Below, piece by piece: positions 1 through 6,234 of a stretch of DNA of 8,109 nt; within the stretch, counting starts at the first letter, position 1, and the number at the start of each line of letters is the position of its first letter. Where the stretch lies: positions 1-8,109 of the forward strand of contig SLSM01000370.1 in assembly GCA_007130445.1 (NCBI GenBank), written 5' to 3'. The DNA comes from Trueperaceae bacterium (GTDB taxonomy: Bacteria; Deinococcota; Deinococci; Deinococcales; Trueperaceae). The notes under the pieces are model-generated. The model did not search any database. It was not told the DNA's origin and saw nothing but the letters and a program-made list of their open reading frames with translations. The position numbers and the translations under genes are program-made.

Positions 1-330
1 CTCGCCCCCGAGCCGCATCAGGATCACCGGCTCGAGGTCGCCGAGCCAGGCCGCGGCCTCCTCCTGGCTGACGAAGCGCGGCTCGGGACTCGCTTCGGCG
101 ACGCCGCGCAGACCGCGGAACCCGAGCGCGGGGATGCCCTGCGGCGGCGGGCCACCCGACAGGATCTCGCCCAACGGGATCGAGGCGTTGTCCGCAGTCA
201 CCCGCAGCCGCTCGAGTTGCGCCTCGCTCACGGCGAGCGCGTGCGACGCGACCAGGGCGAGGACGATGGCGGCGAGCGCCGGCCACGGTGGGCGGCGATT
301 GGCGGTATGCGGTGCACGGGTGGTGTCCAT
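1..330 (-). CDS. DUF3179 domain protein, N-terminal part (runs off left edge)
   Basis: The minus-strand frame opens with ATG at 330-328 and gives 110 residues before the window edge, so the C-terminal part is missing. Residues 1-15 are polar and basic (RR at 12-13), followed by a hydrophobic stretch at about 17-33, which looks like a signal peptide or membrane anchor. From about residue 51 the sequence resembles the start of DUF3179: 'ILSGGPPPQGIPAL' (56-69), then 'RFVSQEEAAAWLGDLEPVIL' (85-104), matching the family pattern of a GIPA motif followed by a phrase ending in EPV. A short insertion (about 70-83) separates the two blocks. DUF3179 has no known biochemical role, so none is assigned; an extracytoplasmic location is inferred. 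It is divergent from the Crp/Fnr-type gene, and a TACGCT box lies 7 bases before the ATG with no Shine-Dalgarno, suggesting leaderless translation. Confidence 0.8.
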   Translation of the reverse strand, partial: MDTTRAPHTANRRPPWPALAAIVLALVASHALAVSEAQLERLRVTADNASIPLGEILSGGPPPQGIPALGFRGLRGVAEASPEPRFVSQEEAAAWLGDLEPVILMRLGGE

Positions 331-337
331 GTGTGTG

Positions 338-343
338 AGCGTA
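338..343 (-). promoter_or_regulatory. Candidate -10 box of the DUF3179 gene
   Basis: The minus strand reads TACGCT (TANNNT type), followed by 7 bases and the ATG. This spacing would place the transcription start at or next to the start codon. No convincing -35 box is seen. A 10-bp palindrome GGCCGCGGCC (347-356) lies just upstream. Confidence 0.45.
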
Positions 344-449
344 GACGGCCGCGGCCTGACCGTCGGTACAGATCACGACGAGATGCGTGTCTGTGACGCG
401 CTCGCGTGTATTCCAGACGACGCACGACCAACGCCGGGGCGAGGCGCGC

Positions 450-455
450 TAAGCT
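450..455 (+). promoter_or_regulatory. Candidate -10 box of the Crp/Fnr-type gene
   Basis: TAAGCT is followed by 6 bases and ATG at 462. No Shine-Dalgarno stands at a useful distance; the nearest GAGG is 17 bases away. This fits a leaderless mRNA starting at the ATG. The 131-base divergent gap (331-461) otherwise shows a CRP-like half site TGTGA (392-396) and a small dyad ACGCG-CT-CGCGT (396-407), neither convincing alone. Confidence 0.45.
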
Positions 456-459
456 GACT

Positions 460-473
460 CGATGCGAGCATCG
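460..473. repeat. 14-bp inverted repeat over the Crp/Fnr-type start codon
   Basis: CGATGC, a 2-base spacer GA, then GCATCG. The dyad contains the start codon and, if the mRNA is leaderless, also its 5' end. It could be an autoregulatory site or a small 5' hairpin. It is shorter than the usual 22-bp CRP-family site, so it may be coincidental. Confidence 0.3.
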
Positions 474-1157
474 GTGTGGTTCGCCCAAGGGACGCGCTTC
501 TCCGAGGTCATGGCGGGCGACGCGATGGACGAGTTCATGCGAGTCTGCCCGGAGCGCCCCTTCGTGCGCGGCTCGTACCTGTTCCGGCAGGGCGACCCGG
601 CGACCCATATGCACGTGATCGCCAAGGGTCAGGTGAAGCTCATGTCGCTGACACCCGAGGGGAACGAGCGCGTGGTGGCGGTGTTGGGCCCCGACGACTT
701 CATCGGCGAGGCGTTCGTGATCGACGCCGACCGCTACCTTCTCGACGCGGTCGCCATCACCGATGTCGTCGCATGTCCCATGGACCGCGACCAGTTCACA
801 CGGCTGGCGCTGCACTCGCCGACGTTCACGGTGCGCTTCGCCGAGATCCTGGCGACGAACCTGGTGCGCTGTCGCCAATTGCTCACCCACTCGCTCGACC
901 CGGTCAAGCGCCGTGTCGCCAAGGTGATGCTCGATCAGGCGGAGCGCTTCGGCGAGCCGCTGGGCGGCGGCGACCTGGTGTCGCTGCAGACCGAACTGCG
1001 CCACGACGACATCGCCTCGCTCGCCTCCGCCACGCGCGTGTCGGCCTCGACCGCGATCGCGGAGCTGCGCGAGCTCGGCATCGTCGAGGGGAGCCGGGGC
1101 GCCTACCGCATGTCGCTCGCCGGACTGCGGGCGTACGTGGCCGACGAGCTGGGCTGA
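462..1157 (+). CDS. Crp/Fnr-family transcriptional regulator
   Basis: A 231-residue protein of normal length for the family. Residues about 28-115 form the cyclic-nucleotide-binding-type beta-barrel ('GSYLFRQGDPATHMHVIAKGQVKL' region, 37-60, and 'DDFIGEAFVIDADR', 78-91). A dimerisation helix follows (about 119-150), then a winged helix-turn-helix (about 170-225) with 'DDIASLASATRVSASTAIAE' at 182-201. The family glycine-glutamate is present (G82, E83), but the Arg-Ser/Thr-Ala that contacts cAMP is not seen where expected (Y92-L93-L94 region), so the ligand is probably not cAMP. In the recognition helix the usual Arg is kept (R192) but the usual Glu and second Arg are V193 and T197. The three cysteines (29, 105, 137) do not form an Fnr-like N-terminal Fe-S motif. 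The start at 462 is preferred for its TAAGCT box; ATG at 510 or 525 is possible. It is likely a cytoplasmic DNA-binding regulator with unknown effector and targets. Confidence 0.9.
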   Translation: MRASVWFAQGTRFSEVMAGDAMDEFMRVCPERPFVRGSYLFRQGDPATHMHVIAKGQVKLMSLTPEGNERVVAVLGPDDFIGEAFVIDADRYLLDAVAITDVVACPMDRDQFTRLALHSPTFTVRFAEILATNLVRCRQLLTHSLDPVKRRVAKVMLDQAERFGEPLGGGDLVSLQTELRHDDIASLASATRVSASTAIAELRELGIVEGSRGAYRMSLAGLRAYVADELG

Positions 1158-1173
1158 CGAGCGCCAGACGAAC

Positions 1174-1204
1174 GGCCCGAGGACGAATCCTGCATCCTCG
1201 GGCC
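1174..1204 (+). terminator. Hairpin after the Crp/Fnr-type gene
   Basis: GGCCCGAGGA (1174-1183) pairs perfectly with TCCTCGGGCC (1195-1204) around an 11-base loop, beginning 17 bases after the stop codon. No T tract follows, which is common among actinobacterial terminator hairpins. The perfect symmetry means it could act in both directions. Confidence 0.5.
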
Positions 1205-1212
1205 CGATGTGG

Positions 1213-1247
1213 CGTGCCGGGCGGCGCTCGATGCGCCGCCCGGCACG
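1213..1247 (-). terminator. Strong hairpin after the lipoprotein gene
   Basis: A 15-bp perfect GC-rich stem (1213-1227 with 1233-1247) with a 5-base loop TCGAT starts 7 bases past the lipoprotein stop codon. No T tract is present. With the neighbouring 10-bp hairpin it fills the 97-base gap between two converging genes, as expected for terminators insulating them. Confidence 0.65.
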
Positions 1248-1254
1248 TGTTGGG

Positions 1255-2811
1255 TCAGCGCACGTCGTCGATGTCGTCGTCGGCGATCGTCGCCGACTGG
1301 AAGTCGTTCTGCGCCGCCAGCTGCGCGACCGCCGGCGTGATGGTCGTGTCGGAGCGCTCCAAGCGGATGCCCGAGCCGGCGCTCTGACGCACCACGTTGT
1401 CGACGAAGGTGAGGCTCGCCGCCTGGCCGCCGCCGGTGCCCTCGCCGACGCCGTCGCCGACGCGGACCGAGGTCGTGATGCCACCGCCGCCGACGGGGTT
1501 GAAGGAGAGGCTGTTCTGGCCGGCGAACTCGATCTGGGTGAAGCGAAGCTCGTTGGCCGGGTTGGTGGTGTTGATGTGGAAGCCGGGCCAGTCGCCCGCG
1601 GTTTCGGTCGCGCCCGTGAACACGATGCGATCTCCGGCCGCGGATCCGCCGATCGCGCTGAGGCCTGCGCCGTCCTGCACGCGGATGCCGGCGTCCGCGG
1701 CGAACGCGAGGCGCGCACCGGGAGCGATCGTCACGAGGGTGCTCGCGCCGTCGATCACGGCGGCACGCGCGAAGCGGTACGGCACGTTGAGCGCCGGCCA
1801 GGTGCGCGTCCCGGTCACGACGGGCGGCGCCGAGGTGTCGTCGTCGTTGACCAGCACGACGTTGTCGCCGTTGGCCGAAGGAGCGGCGCCGTAGTCGGCC
1901 TCGGTCGAGAGCATGTGGAGCTGGGCGGCCGTCACGGCCACGCCGGGACCCTGGTTCTCGATGAAGCGGTTCTCGCCGCTCATCGTGACGATCGCCTCGC
2001 GTTCGACGAACAGGCCCGCGGCGCGCCGCGTCGCCTCCGCCTGGGTCGCGCGGATCGTCACGGTGTCGAGGCTGAGCGTGCCGCCTCGCTGGACGCGGAT
2101 GCCGCTGTTGAAGTTGCCGAGGTGGAAGGCGTTCGCGTAGTTGCCCGCGTACTCGATCGTGGTGTGCGCCAGCGTGGCGACGCCGTTCGGGTACACCAGG
2201 AAGCCGTGCCAGCTGCCGGGCGTGGCCGTCGACGCCGTGAAGCGGATCGGCGTGGCCTCGGTCCCGAGGGTCTGGAGCGTCCCCACCTCGGCGCGGATGC
2301 CGGTGGTGTCGCTCACGGCGCGGACGACGGACGGGCTCTGGAACGTCAGCGTGGCGTCCTCGGTCACGCGCTTGGTCCCGTCGAGGTCGTGGCACCCCGG
2401 CGGGACGGTCGTGTCCGTGTCGATGAAGGTCGGCAGGTTCAGCGCGGTGTAGGTCGTGCAGACGACCTCGAGCGTGGCACTCGCGGAGCGGCTCGAGTCG
2501 GCCTGGCTGGTGGCGGTGATCGTCACGGTGGCGGGGCCGACGCCCGTGACGACGCCGTTCGCGTCGACCGTCGCGACGGCCGTGGTGCTCGTGCTCCACG
2601 TGACCGCCTGGCTGGCGTCGGCGGGCTCGACGCTCGCGCTGAGGGCGAGGGTGCCGCCGACGGAGACGGTGCCGGTCGCCGGCGTCACCGTCACGCCGGT
2701 GATGCCCGTGGTGGGGCCTCCCGGGCCGCCGGGGCCGGACGCGGGGCCGCCGCATGCGGCGAGGGTCGCGAACGAGGCGAGGAGCGCTGCGCCTCGGATC
2801 CAGTGCTTCAT
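1255..2811 (-). CDS. Secreted lipoprotein: Big2 Ig-like domain plus duplicated beta-helix-like repeats
   Basis: A 518-residue protein. Residues 1-20 are a lipoprotein signal peptide (K2, R6, hydrophobic 8-19, lipobox L17-A-A-C20), so the mature protein should be lipid-anchored outside the membrane. A Gly/Pro-rich linker (21-36) leads to a bacterial Ig-like domain of Big2 type (about 37-117: 'VTVTPATGTVSVGG' at 40-53 and 'ATVDANGVVTGVGPATVTIT' at 80-99). The remainder is rich in beta-strand, Thr, Gly and Asn, like right-handed beta-helix proteins. Two halves repeat: GIR at 171 to IEYAG at 219-223 matches GIR at 375 to IEFAG at 427-431, sharing 'PGSWHGF' against 'AGDWPGF'. C118 and C140 could form a disulfide. 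The C-terminus is acidic (ADDDIDDVR). No catalytic motif is recognised; adhesion or carbohydrate binding is only a possibility. ATG at 2811 is preceded by AGGAGG, 8 bases away. Confidence 0.85.
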   Translation of the reverse strand: MKHWIRGAALLASFATLAACGGPASGPGGPGGPTTGITGVTVTPATGTVSVGGTLALSASVEPADASQAVTWSTSTTAVATVDANGVVTGVGPATVTITATSQADSSRSASATLEVVCTTYTALNLPTFIDTDTTVPPGCHDLDGTKRVTEDATLTFQSPSVVRAVSDTTGIRAEVGTLQTLGTEATPIRFTASTATPGSWHGFLVYPNGVATLAHTTIEYAGNYANAFHLGNFNSGIRVQRGGTLSLDTVTIRATQAEATRRAAGLFVEREAIVTMSGENRFIENQGPGVAVTAAQLHMLSTEADYGAAPSANGDNVVLVNDDDTSAPPVVTGTRTWPALNVPYRFARAAVIDGASTLVTIAPGARLAFAADAGIRVQDGAGLSAIGGSAAGDRIVFTGATETAGDWPGFHINTTNPANELRFTQIEFAGQNSLSFNPVGGGGITTSVRVGDGVGEGTGGGQAASLTFVDNVVRQSAGSGIRLERSDTTITPAVAQLAAQNDFQSATIADDDIDDVR

Positions 2812-2819
2812 GATGGGTA

Positions 2820-2825
2820 CCTCCT
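2820..2825 (-). promoter_or_regulatory. Strong ribosome binding site of the lipoprotein gene
   Basis: The minus strand reads AGGAGG, with 8 bases before the ATG at 2811. It fixes the start codon. It stands out because the five other promoter-proximal starts in the window lack such a site. Confidence 0.8.
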
Positions 2826-2912
2826 GAGGGCTGGGTTCGGTGGTCGCTGGCCGGGATCGCGCAGCGCGTGCTGGGAGATCGTGTGACCGCCGGGTCTGGG
2901 ACGAACCTCCCG

Positions 2913-2918
2913 AACGTA
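2913..2918 (-). promoter_or_regulatory. Candidate -10 box of the lipoprotein gene
   Basis: The minus strand reads TACGTT within GGATACGTT. A start near 2906 would give a leader of about 95 bases. It is the only good TANNNT box I found in the 101 bases upstream of the gene on this strand. The 11-bp repeat array begins 10 bases upstream of it and covers the expected -35 position, an arrangement typical of SARP-dependent promoters. Confidence 0.45.
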
Positions 2919-2928
2919 TCCAGGCGCG

Positions 2929-2978
2929 CGTTTGGTCAGCGTTTGACGTCCGTTTGAAGGCCGTGTATGCGCGGTGAA
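2929..2978. repeat. Direct repeats with 11-bp period, candidate SARP binding sites
   Basis: CGTTTG occurs at 2929, 2940 and 2951, exactly 11 bp apart. Degenerate copies CGTGTA (2962) and GGTGAA (2973) continue in the same phase. On the minus strand the first two units read CAAACGC and the third CAAACGG. SARP proteins bind short direct repeats on one DNA face with this spacing, over the -35 region of target promoters. Here the proximal repeat lies 9-10 bases from the candidate -10 of the lipoprotein gene, and the array is about 95 bases from the start codon of the SARP gene. The assignment to that regulator is inference. Confidence 0.6.
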
Positions 2979-3030
2979 GGGTTCATCTGCGTCGTCGTGA
3001 TCGGCGGATGTCGCAGGGTGCGTGTGTCGA

Positions 3031-3053
3031 GCGCCGAACGGCGCGTTCGGTGC
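3031..3053. promoter_or_regulatory. Dyad just upstream of the SARP gene, candidate operator
   Basis: CCGAACG (3034-3040), a 3-base spacer GCG, then CGTTCGG (3044-3050) is a perfect 7-bp inverted repeat. It extends to 3031-3053 with one mismatched pair. It covers the expected -35 position of the TATCGT box at 3062. A half copy TTCGGT recurs 11 bp further on (3046 and 3057). The binding protein is unknown. Confidence 0.4.
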
Positions 3054-3061
3054 GGTTTCGG

Positions 3062-3067
3062 TATCGT
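3062..3067 (+). promoter_or_regulatory. Candidate -10 box of the SARP gene
   Basis: TATCGT is followed by 5 bases and ATG at 3073. There is no Shine-Dalgarno before this ATG, consistent with a leaderless transcript. The box supports ATG 3073 over the upstream in-frame GTG at 3022. Confidence 0.45.
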
Positions 3068-3072
3068 GCCTC

Positions 3073-6000
3073 ATGTCAATCGTCGTACGCCTCTTCGGCG
3101 ACCCCGCCGTGTCCGAAGGGAGTGAACGGCACGCGTTCGGGACGACGATCGACGACGCCGTGCTGTGCTACCTCGCGCTCCAAGGCGACTGGATCCCGCG
3201 AGGCGTCATGGCCGGGCGCTTCTGGCCCGACTCGAACGAGACGAGCGCCCGGGCGAACCTCCGTTGGAGATTGCACCGGGTGCGCGCCCGTTCGTACGCC
3301 CGTGGCCTGGAGGCCACGCGCGACCATGTCCGGTGGCCGGTCGCCACCGACCTGGCGGAGTTCTGGCAGGCCCACGGCGAGCGTGCGTACGAGCGAGCGG
3401 TCGACCTCGTGCGCGCGCCGCTCCTCGGCGACACGCGCTTCGAGTGCAGCCCGCTCGTCGAGGCCGTGTTCCAGCGGGAGCGCGAGCAGGTGCACCGCGC
3501 CTGGCGTGAGGCGGCGCTCGTGGTCGCCGCCGAGGCCGTTGTGGCGGACCGCCACGCGCACGCCGCGAGCGTCCTGCAGCGGGTCCTCGACCACGAGATG
3601 CTCGACGAAGAGGTGCTCCAGGCGTACCTGCGAGCGGCGTACCTCGATGGGCAGCGTGAGGCGGCGCTGCGCACGTTCGCCGACTTCGAGCGGCACCTTC
3701 GCGACGAGTTCGGCATCGCACCCCTCGCCGACACGCGCTCGATCGTCGCGACCATCAAGGGCGTCGACGACCTGGTCGGGTCGGTGCGTTCCTCGGACGG
3801 TGCATCGCACGCTGATGCAGCGGCTCCGCCGGCGCCCGCGGCGGCGGCTGCGCGCACGCCCGCGGCGGCGGCCAGCGACGAGGCGAGCCGCGCCGGGCGA
3901 GACGCCCTACCGCGCTTCCTCACCAGCTTCGTCGGCCGCGTCGACGAGCGCGAGCAACTCGCGCACCTGCTCGACGCCGAGGGTGAGCGACTCGTCACCG
4001 TGCTGGGCCTCGGGGGTGTCGGCAAGACACGCCTGGCGGTCGAGGTCGCCCGAGACCTGGCGCCGCGCTTCTCCGACGGCGTGGCGTTCGCCGATGTGGC
4101 CGAGCTCGACGATCCTGCGCGACTGTCGGTGGCCCTCCTCGAGGCGCTGGTCCCGAACGAACACGTCGCGAACGACCCCGACACCCACCTCGTCGACCTC
4201 GTCAATGAGCGCGAGTTGCTCCTCGTGATCGACACCTTCGAGCACGTGCTGGCGGCCGCACCGTTGTTGAGCCGGCTGACTGCCGAGGCGCCGCGCGTGA
4301 GCCTGCTCGTCACCTCGCGTGTCCGGCTCGGCGTGCCCGGCGAGCGGGCGTTCGAGGTCGGCGGCCTGCGTTGCCCCGACGTCGACGCCAGCCCCGAGGC
4401 GATCGCCGCGCACCCGGCCGTCGCCCTTTTCGTGTCGGTGGCGGCGCGCTCGCTCGGCGGCTTCAGGGCCACCGAGCGCGACCTCGAGGCCATCGCTCGC
4501 GTGTGCCGCCTCGTCGGAGGGTTGCCGCTGGCGATCGAGCTGGCGGCCACCTGGGTGCGCGTGCTGAGCAGCGACGAGATCGCCTCCGAGTTGAGCGTCG
4601 ACGCGGAGCTGCTCACGGCTGCCGCCGAGGGGCTCCACGAGCACCGCCACGCGCGTTTCGAGCAGGTGTTCGCGACCTCCTGGTCGTTGCTGCGGCCGGA
4701 GGACCGCGACGTGTTCGCGGCGCTGTCGGTGTTCCGCGGCGGCTTCACGCGCGAGTCGGCCGTCGCCGTCGCCGGCGCCGAGCTCCGGCATCTGCGTGCG
4801 TTGATCGACGCCTCGCTCGTGCGCCGCGTGGAGGACCGCTACGTGCTGCTGGACGTGATGCGCCGCCTGGCGGAGCAGCGTCTCGAGGCCAGCGGGCAGG
4901 CGCGCGCGGTGCGCAAGCGGTACGCCGAGCATTTCGCGCGCTGGCTGCACGCGCTCGAGTCGGACGTCGGCGGCCCGGACGGGACCGCGCTCAGCGACCG
5001 GCTCGGCCCCGAGAGCGACAACCTCCGGGCCGCGTGGGCGTTCGCCGTCGAGACGCGCAACGTCTCGGTGCTCACCCGCATGTCGCGCGGTGTGTCGTCG
5101 CTGTGGGACCTGCGGGGCCGCTTCGCGGAGGCTGCGCGCCTCTTCGCGAACGCCGCCAGTGCGTTGGAGCAGGCCGAACAAGACGACGATGCGCAGCTCG
5201 GCTGGGCCTGGATGCGCTTGCGCGAGGGCTGGTTCCGCTGCTACCTCGGCGAGTACGACGCGCTGCGGCCGATGCTGTGTCAGGCGTTCGAGCGCTTCGA
5301 GCGCTACGGGGAGACCGCTGCCGCCGGCTCAGCCGTCTACGTACTCGCCAACGCCGCCAACGCGCGCGGCGACCTGGGCGCCGGGCGCGAGTACCTCGCC
5401 GTCGCGATCGACGCCTACCGCCGCGCGGGCGACGGGCTCGGGCTCGCGAAGTGCGAGAGCGCGCTGGGCGTGGCCGAAGAGGCGATCGGGAACTACCACG
5501 AGGCGCACGTGCACCACCGACGCAGTCTGCGCGAGCGGGAACGCTCGGGCGACCCGCGCGGCGTGATCGTGGTGCGCAACGACCTGGCGGCCATCGCCGT
5601 CGAACTCGGCGCGCTCGACGAGGCCGAGGAGCACCTGCGTCACGCACTCGCCCTGAGCGCCGCGAGCTCGGACGCGTGGGGCGCCGCGTGGACCGACCAC
5701 AACCGCGGCGACGTGGCGCTGGCGCGTGGCCGGCACGACGTCGCGCGGGCGTGCTACGAGCGAGCCCTCGCCGGACTGGTGCGGCTCGGTCACCACTACG
5801 CCGCGACGCTGCCGCGAGAGCGGCTCGGTGAGCTGCTGCTCGAGACCGCCCCCGACGAGGCGGTCGAGCACCTGCGCGCCGGGCTCCGCACCGCACTCGC
5901 GATCGACGCCGTCCCGCGGGTGGTCCAGCTGGTCGCACGGCTCGCCCGGTTGCGCGCCCAGGACGACCCCGAGGCGGCGGTGGCGGCCCTCGCCTGCGCA

Positions 6001-6216
6001 CGTGCGGCCGCCGGCCCGCTGCATCGCTCCCGCGTCCTCACCGAGCGGCTCCTCGAGGCCCTGGGCGAGCGCCTCGGTGAGGACGCGTTCCGTCGCGCCG
6101 AGCGCAGCGGCGTCGAGCGCGACCTGCGCCAAGAGGCCGAGGCGCTGCTGCGTTGGTCCGAGGTGGTCCATTGGCCGACGGGCAGCACCGCGGCGCCCGG
6201 CGTCGGCTCCGCGTGA
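3073..6216 (+). CDS. Large SARP-family regulator: winged helix, BTAD, STAND ATPase, TPR
   Basis: A 1047-residue protein of AfsR-like layout. Residues 1-90 are an OmpR-type winged helix opening 'MSIVVRLFGDPAV', with a probable recognition helix at about 58-73 (SARANLRWRLHRVRAR). Residues about 92-235 are the bacterial transcriptional activation domain. A low-complexity Ala/Pro linker (about 245-277) leads to an NB-ARC/STAND ATPase: 'FLTSFVGR' near 281, Walker A 'GLGGVGKT' at 312-319 (K318), Walker B ending at D387 in 'LLLVIDTFEH', 'LLVTSR' to R416, and 'GGLPLAIEL' at 482-490. A winged-helix segment with 'SWSLLRPEDRDVFAALSVF' follows, then a helical C-terminus with TPR-like repeats, clearest at about 750-975. 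STAND proteins use nucleotide-controlled assembly gated by sensor repeats; the signal is unknown. The motifs look intact, so it should be functional. The start follows the family N-terminus and the TATCGT box; GTG at 3022 would add 17 unsupported residues. The likely target is the divergent lipoprotein gene. Confidence 0.92.
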   Translation: MSIVVRLFGDPAVSEGSERHAFGTTIDDAVLCYLALQGDWIPRGVMAGRFWPDSNETSARANLRWRLHRVRARSYARGLEATRDHVRWPVATDLAEFWQAHGERAYERAVDLVRAPLLGDTRFECSPLVEAVFQREREQVHRAWREAALVVAAEAVVADRHAHAASVLQRVLDHEMLDEEVLQAYLRAAYLDGQREAALRTFADFERHLRDEFGIAPLADTRSIVATIKGVDDLVGSVRSSDGASHADAAAPPAPAAAAARTPAAAASDEASRAGRDALPRFLTSFVGRVDEREQLAHLLDAEGERLVTVLGLGGVGKTRLAVEVARDLAPRFSDGVAFADVAELDDPARLSVALLEALVPNEHVANDPDTHLVDLVNERELLLVIDTFEHVLAAAPLLSRLTAEAPRVSLLVTSRVRLGVPGERAFEVGGLRCPDVDASPEAIAAHPAVALFVSVAARSLGGFRATERDLEAIARVCRLVGGLPLAIELAATWVRVLSSDEIASELSVDAELLTAAAEGLHEHRHARFEQVFATSWSLLRPEDRDVFAALSVFRGGFTRESAVAVAGAELRHLRALIDASLVRRVEDRYVLLDVMRRLAEQRLEASGQARAVRKRYAEHFARWLHALESDVGGPDGTALSDRLGPESDNLRAAWAFAVETRNVSVLTRMSRGVSSLWDLRGRFAEAARLFANAASALEQAEQDDDAQLGWAWMRLREGWFRCYLGEYDALRPMLCQAFERFERYGETAAAGSAVYVLANAANARGDLGAGREYLAVAIDAYRRAGDGLGLAKCESALGVAEEAIGNYHEAHVHHRRSLRERERSGDPRGVIVVRNDLAAIAVELGALDEAEEHLRHALALSAASSDAWGAAWTDHNRGDVALARGRHDVARACYERALAGLVRLGHHYAATLPRERLGELLLETAPDEAVEHLRAGLRTALAIDAVPRVVQLVARLARLRAQDDPEAAVAALACARAAAGPLHRSRVLTERLLEALGERLGEDAFRRAERSGVERDLRQEAEALLRWSEVVHWPTGSTAAPGVGSA

Positions 6217-6234
6217 ACCGCGCGCAGCGTCCGT

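Noticed and set aside
389..418. Possible CRP-type operator (TGTGA half site, GTCTG...CAGAC dyad) between the DUF3179 and Crp/Fnr-type genes
   Set aside because: The second half site is missing and the longer dyad has only 5-bp arms 20 bases apart, which is expected by chance.
228..1718. Minus-strand open frame (496 residues) opposite the Crp/Fnr-type gene and into the lipoprotein end
   Set aside because: It crosses the hairpin pair and two well-supported genes, and its composition is that of a shadow frame.
1103..2755. Long minus-strand frame (550 residues) overlapping the lipoprotein gene
   Set aside because: It lies in another frame of the same strand and is dominated by Arg, His and Gly, typical of a frame-shifted reading of GC-rich coding DNA.
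1207..2886. Long plus-strand open frame (559 residues) opposite the lipoprotein gene
   Set aside because: It is antisense to a gene with a clear lipobox, domain structure and Shine-Dalgarno. Its translation is rich in Arg, Gly, Ala and Asp without recognisable motifs, as expected of shadow frames in GC-rich DNA.
2981..2991. GTTCATCTGCG, resembling one unit of a Streptomyces PhoP (PHO) box
   Set aside because: PHO boxes need at least two adjacent 11-bp units. Only one is found, and it is out of phase with the CGTTTG array.
3022..3072. GTG start at 3022 for the SARP gene, adding 17 residues
   Set aside because: The family N-terminus begins at the ATG at 3073, the extension shows no similarity to the fold, and it would read through the -10 box and the dyad.
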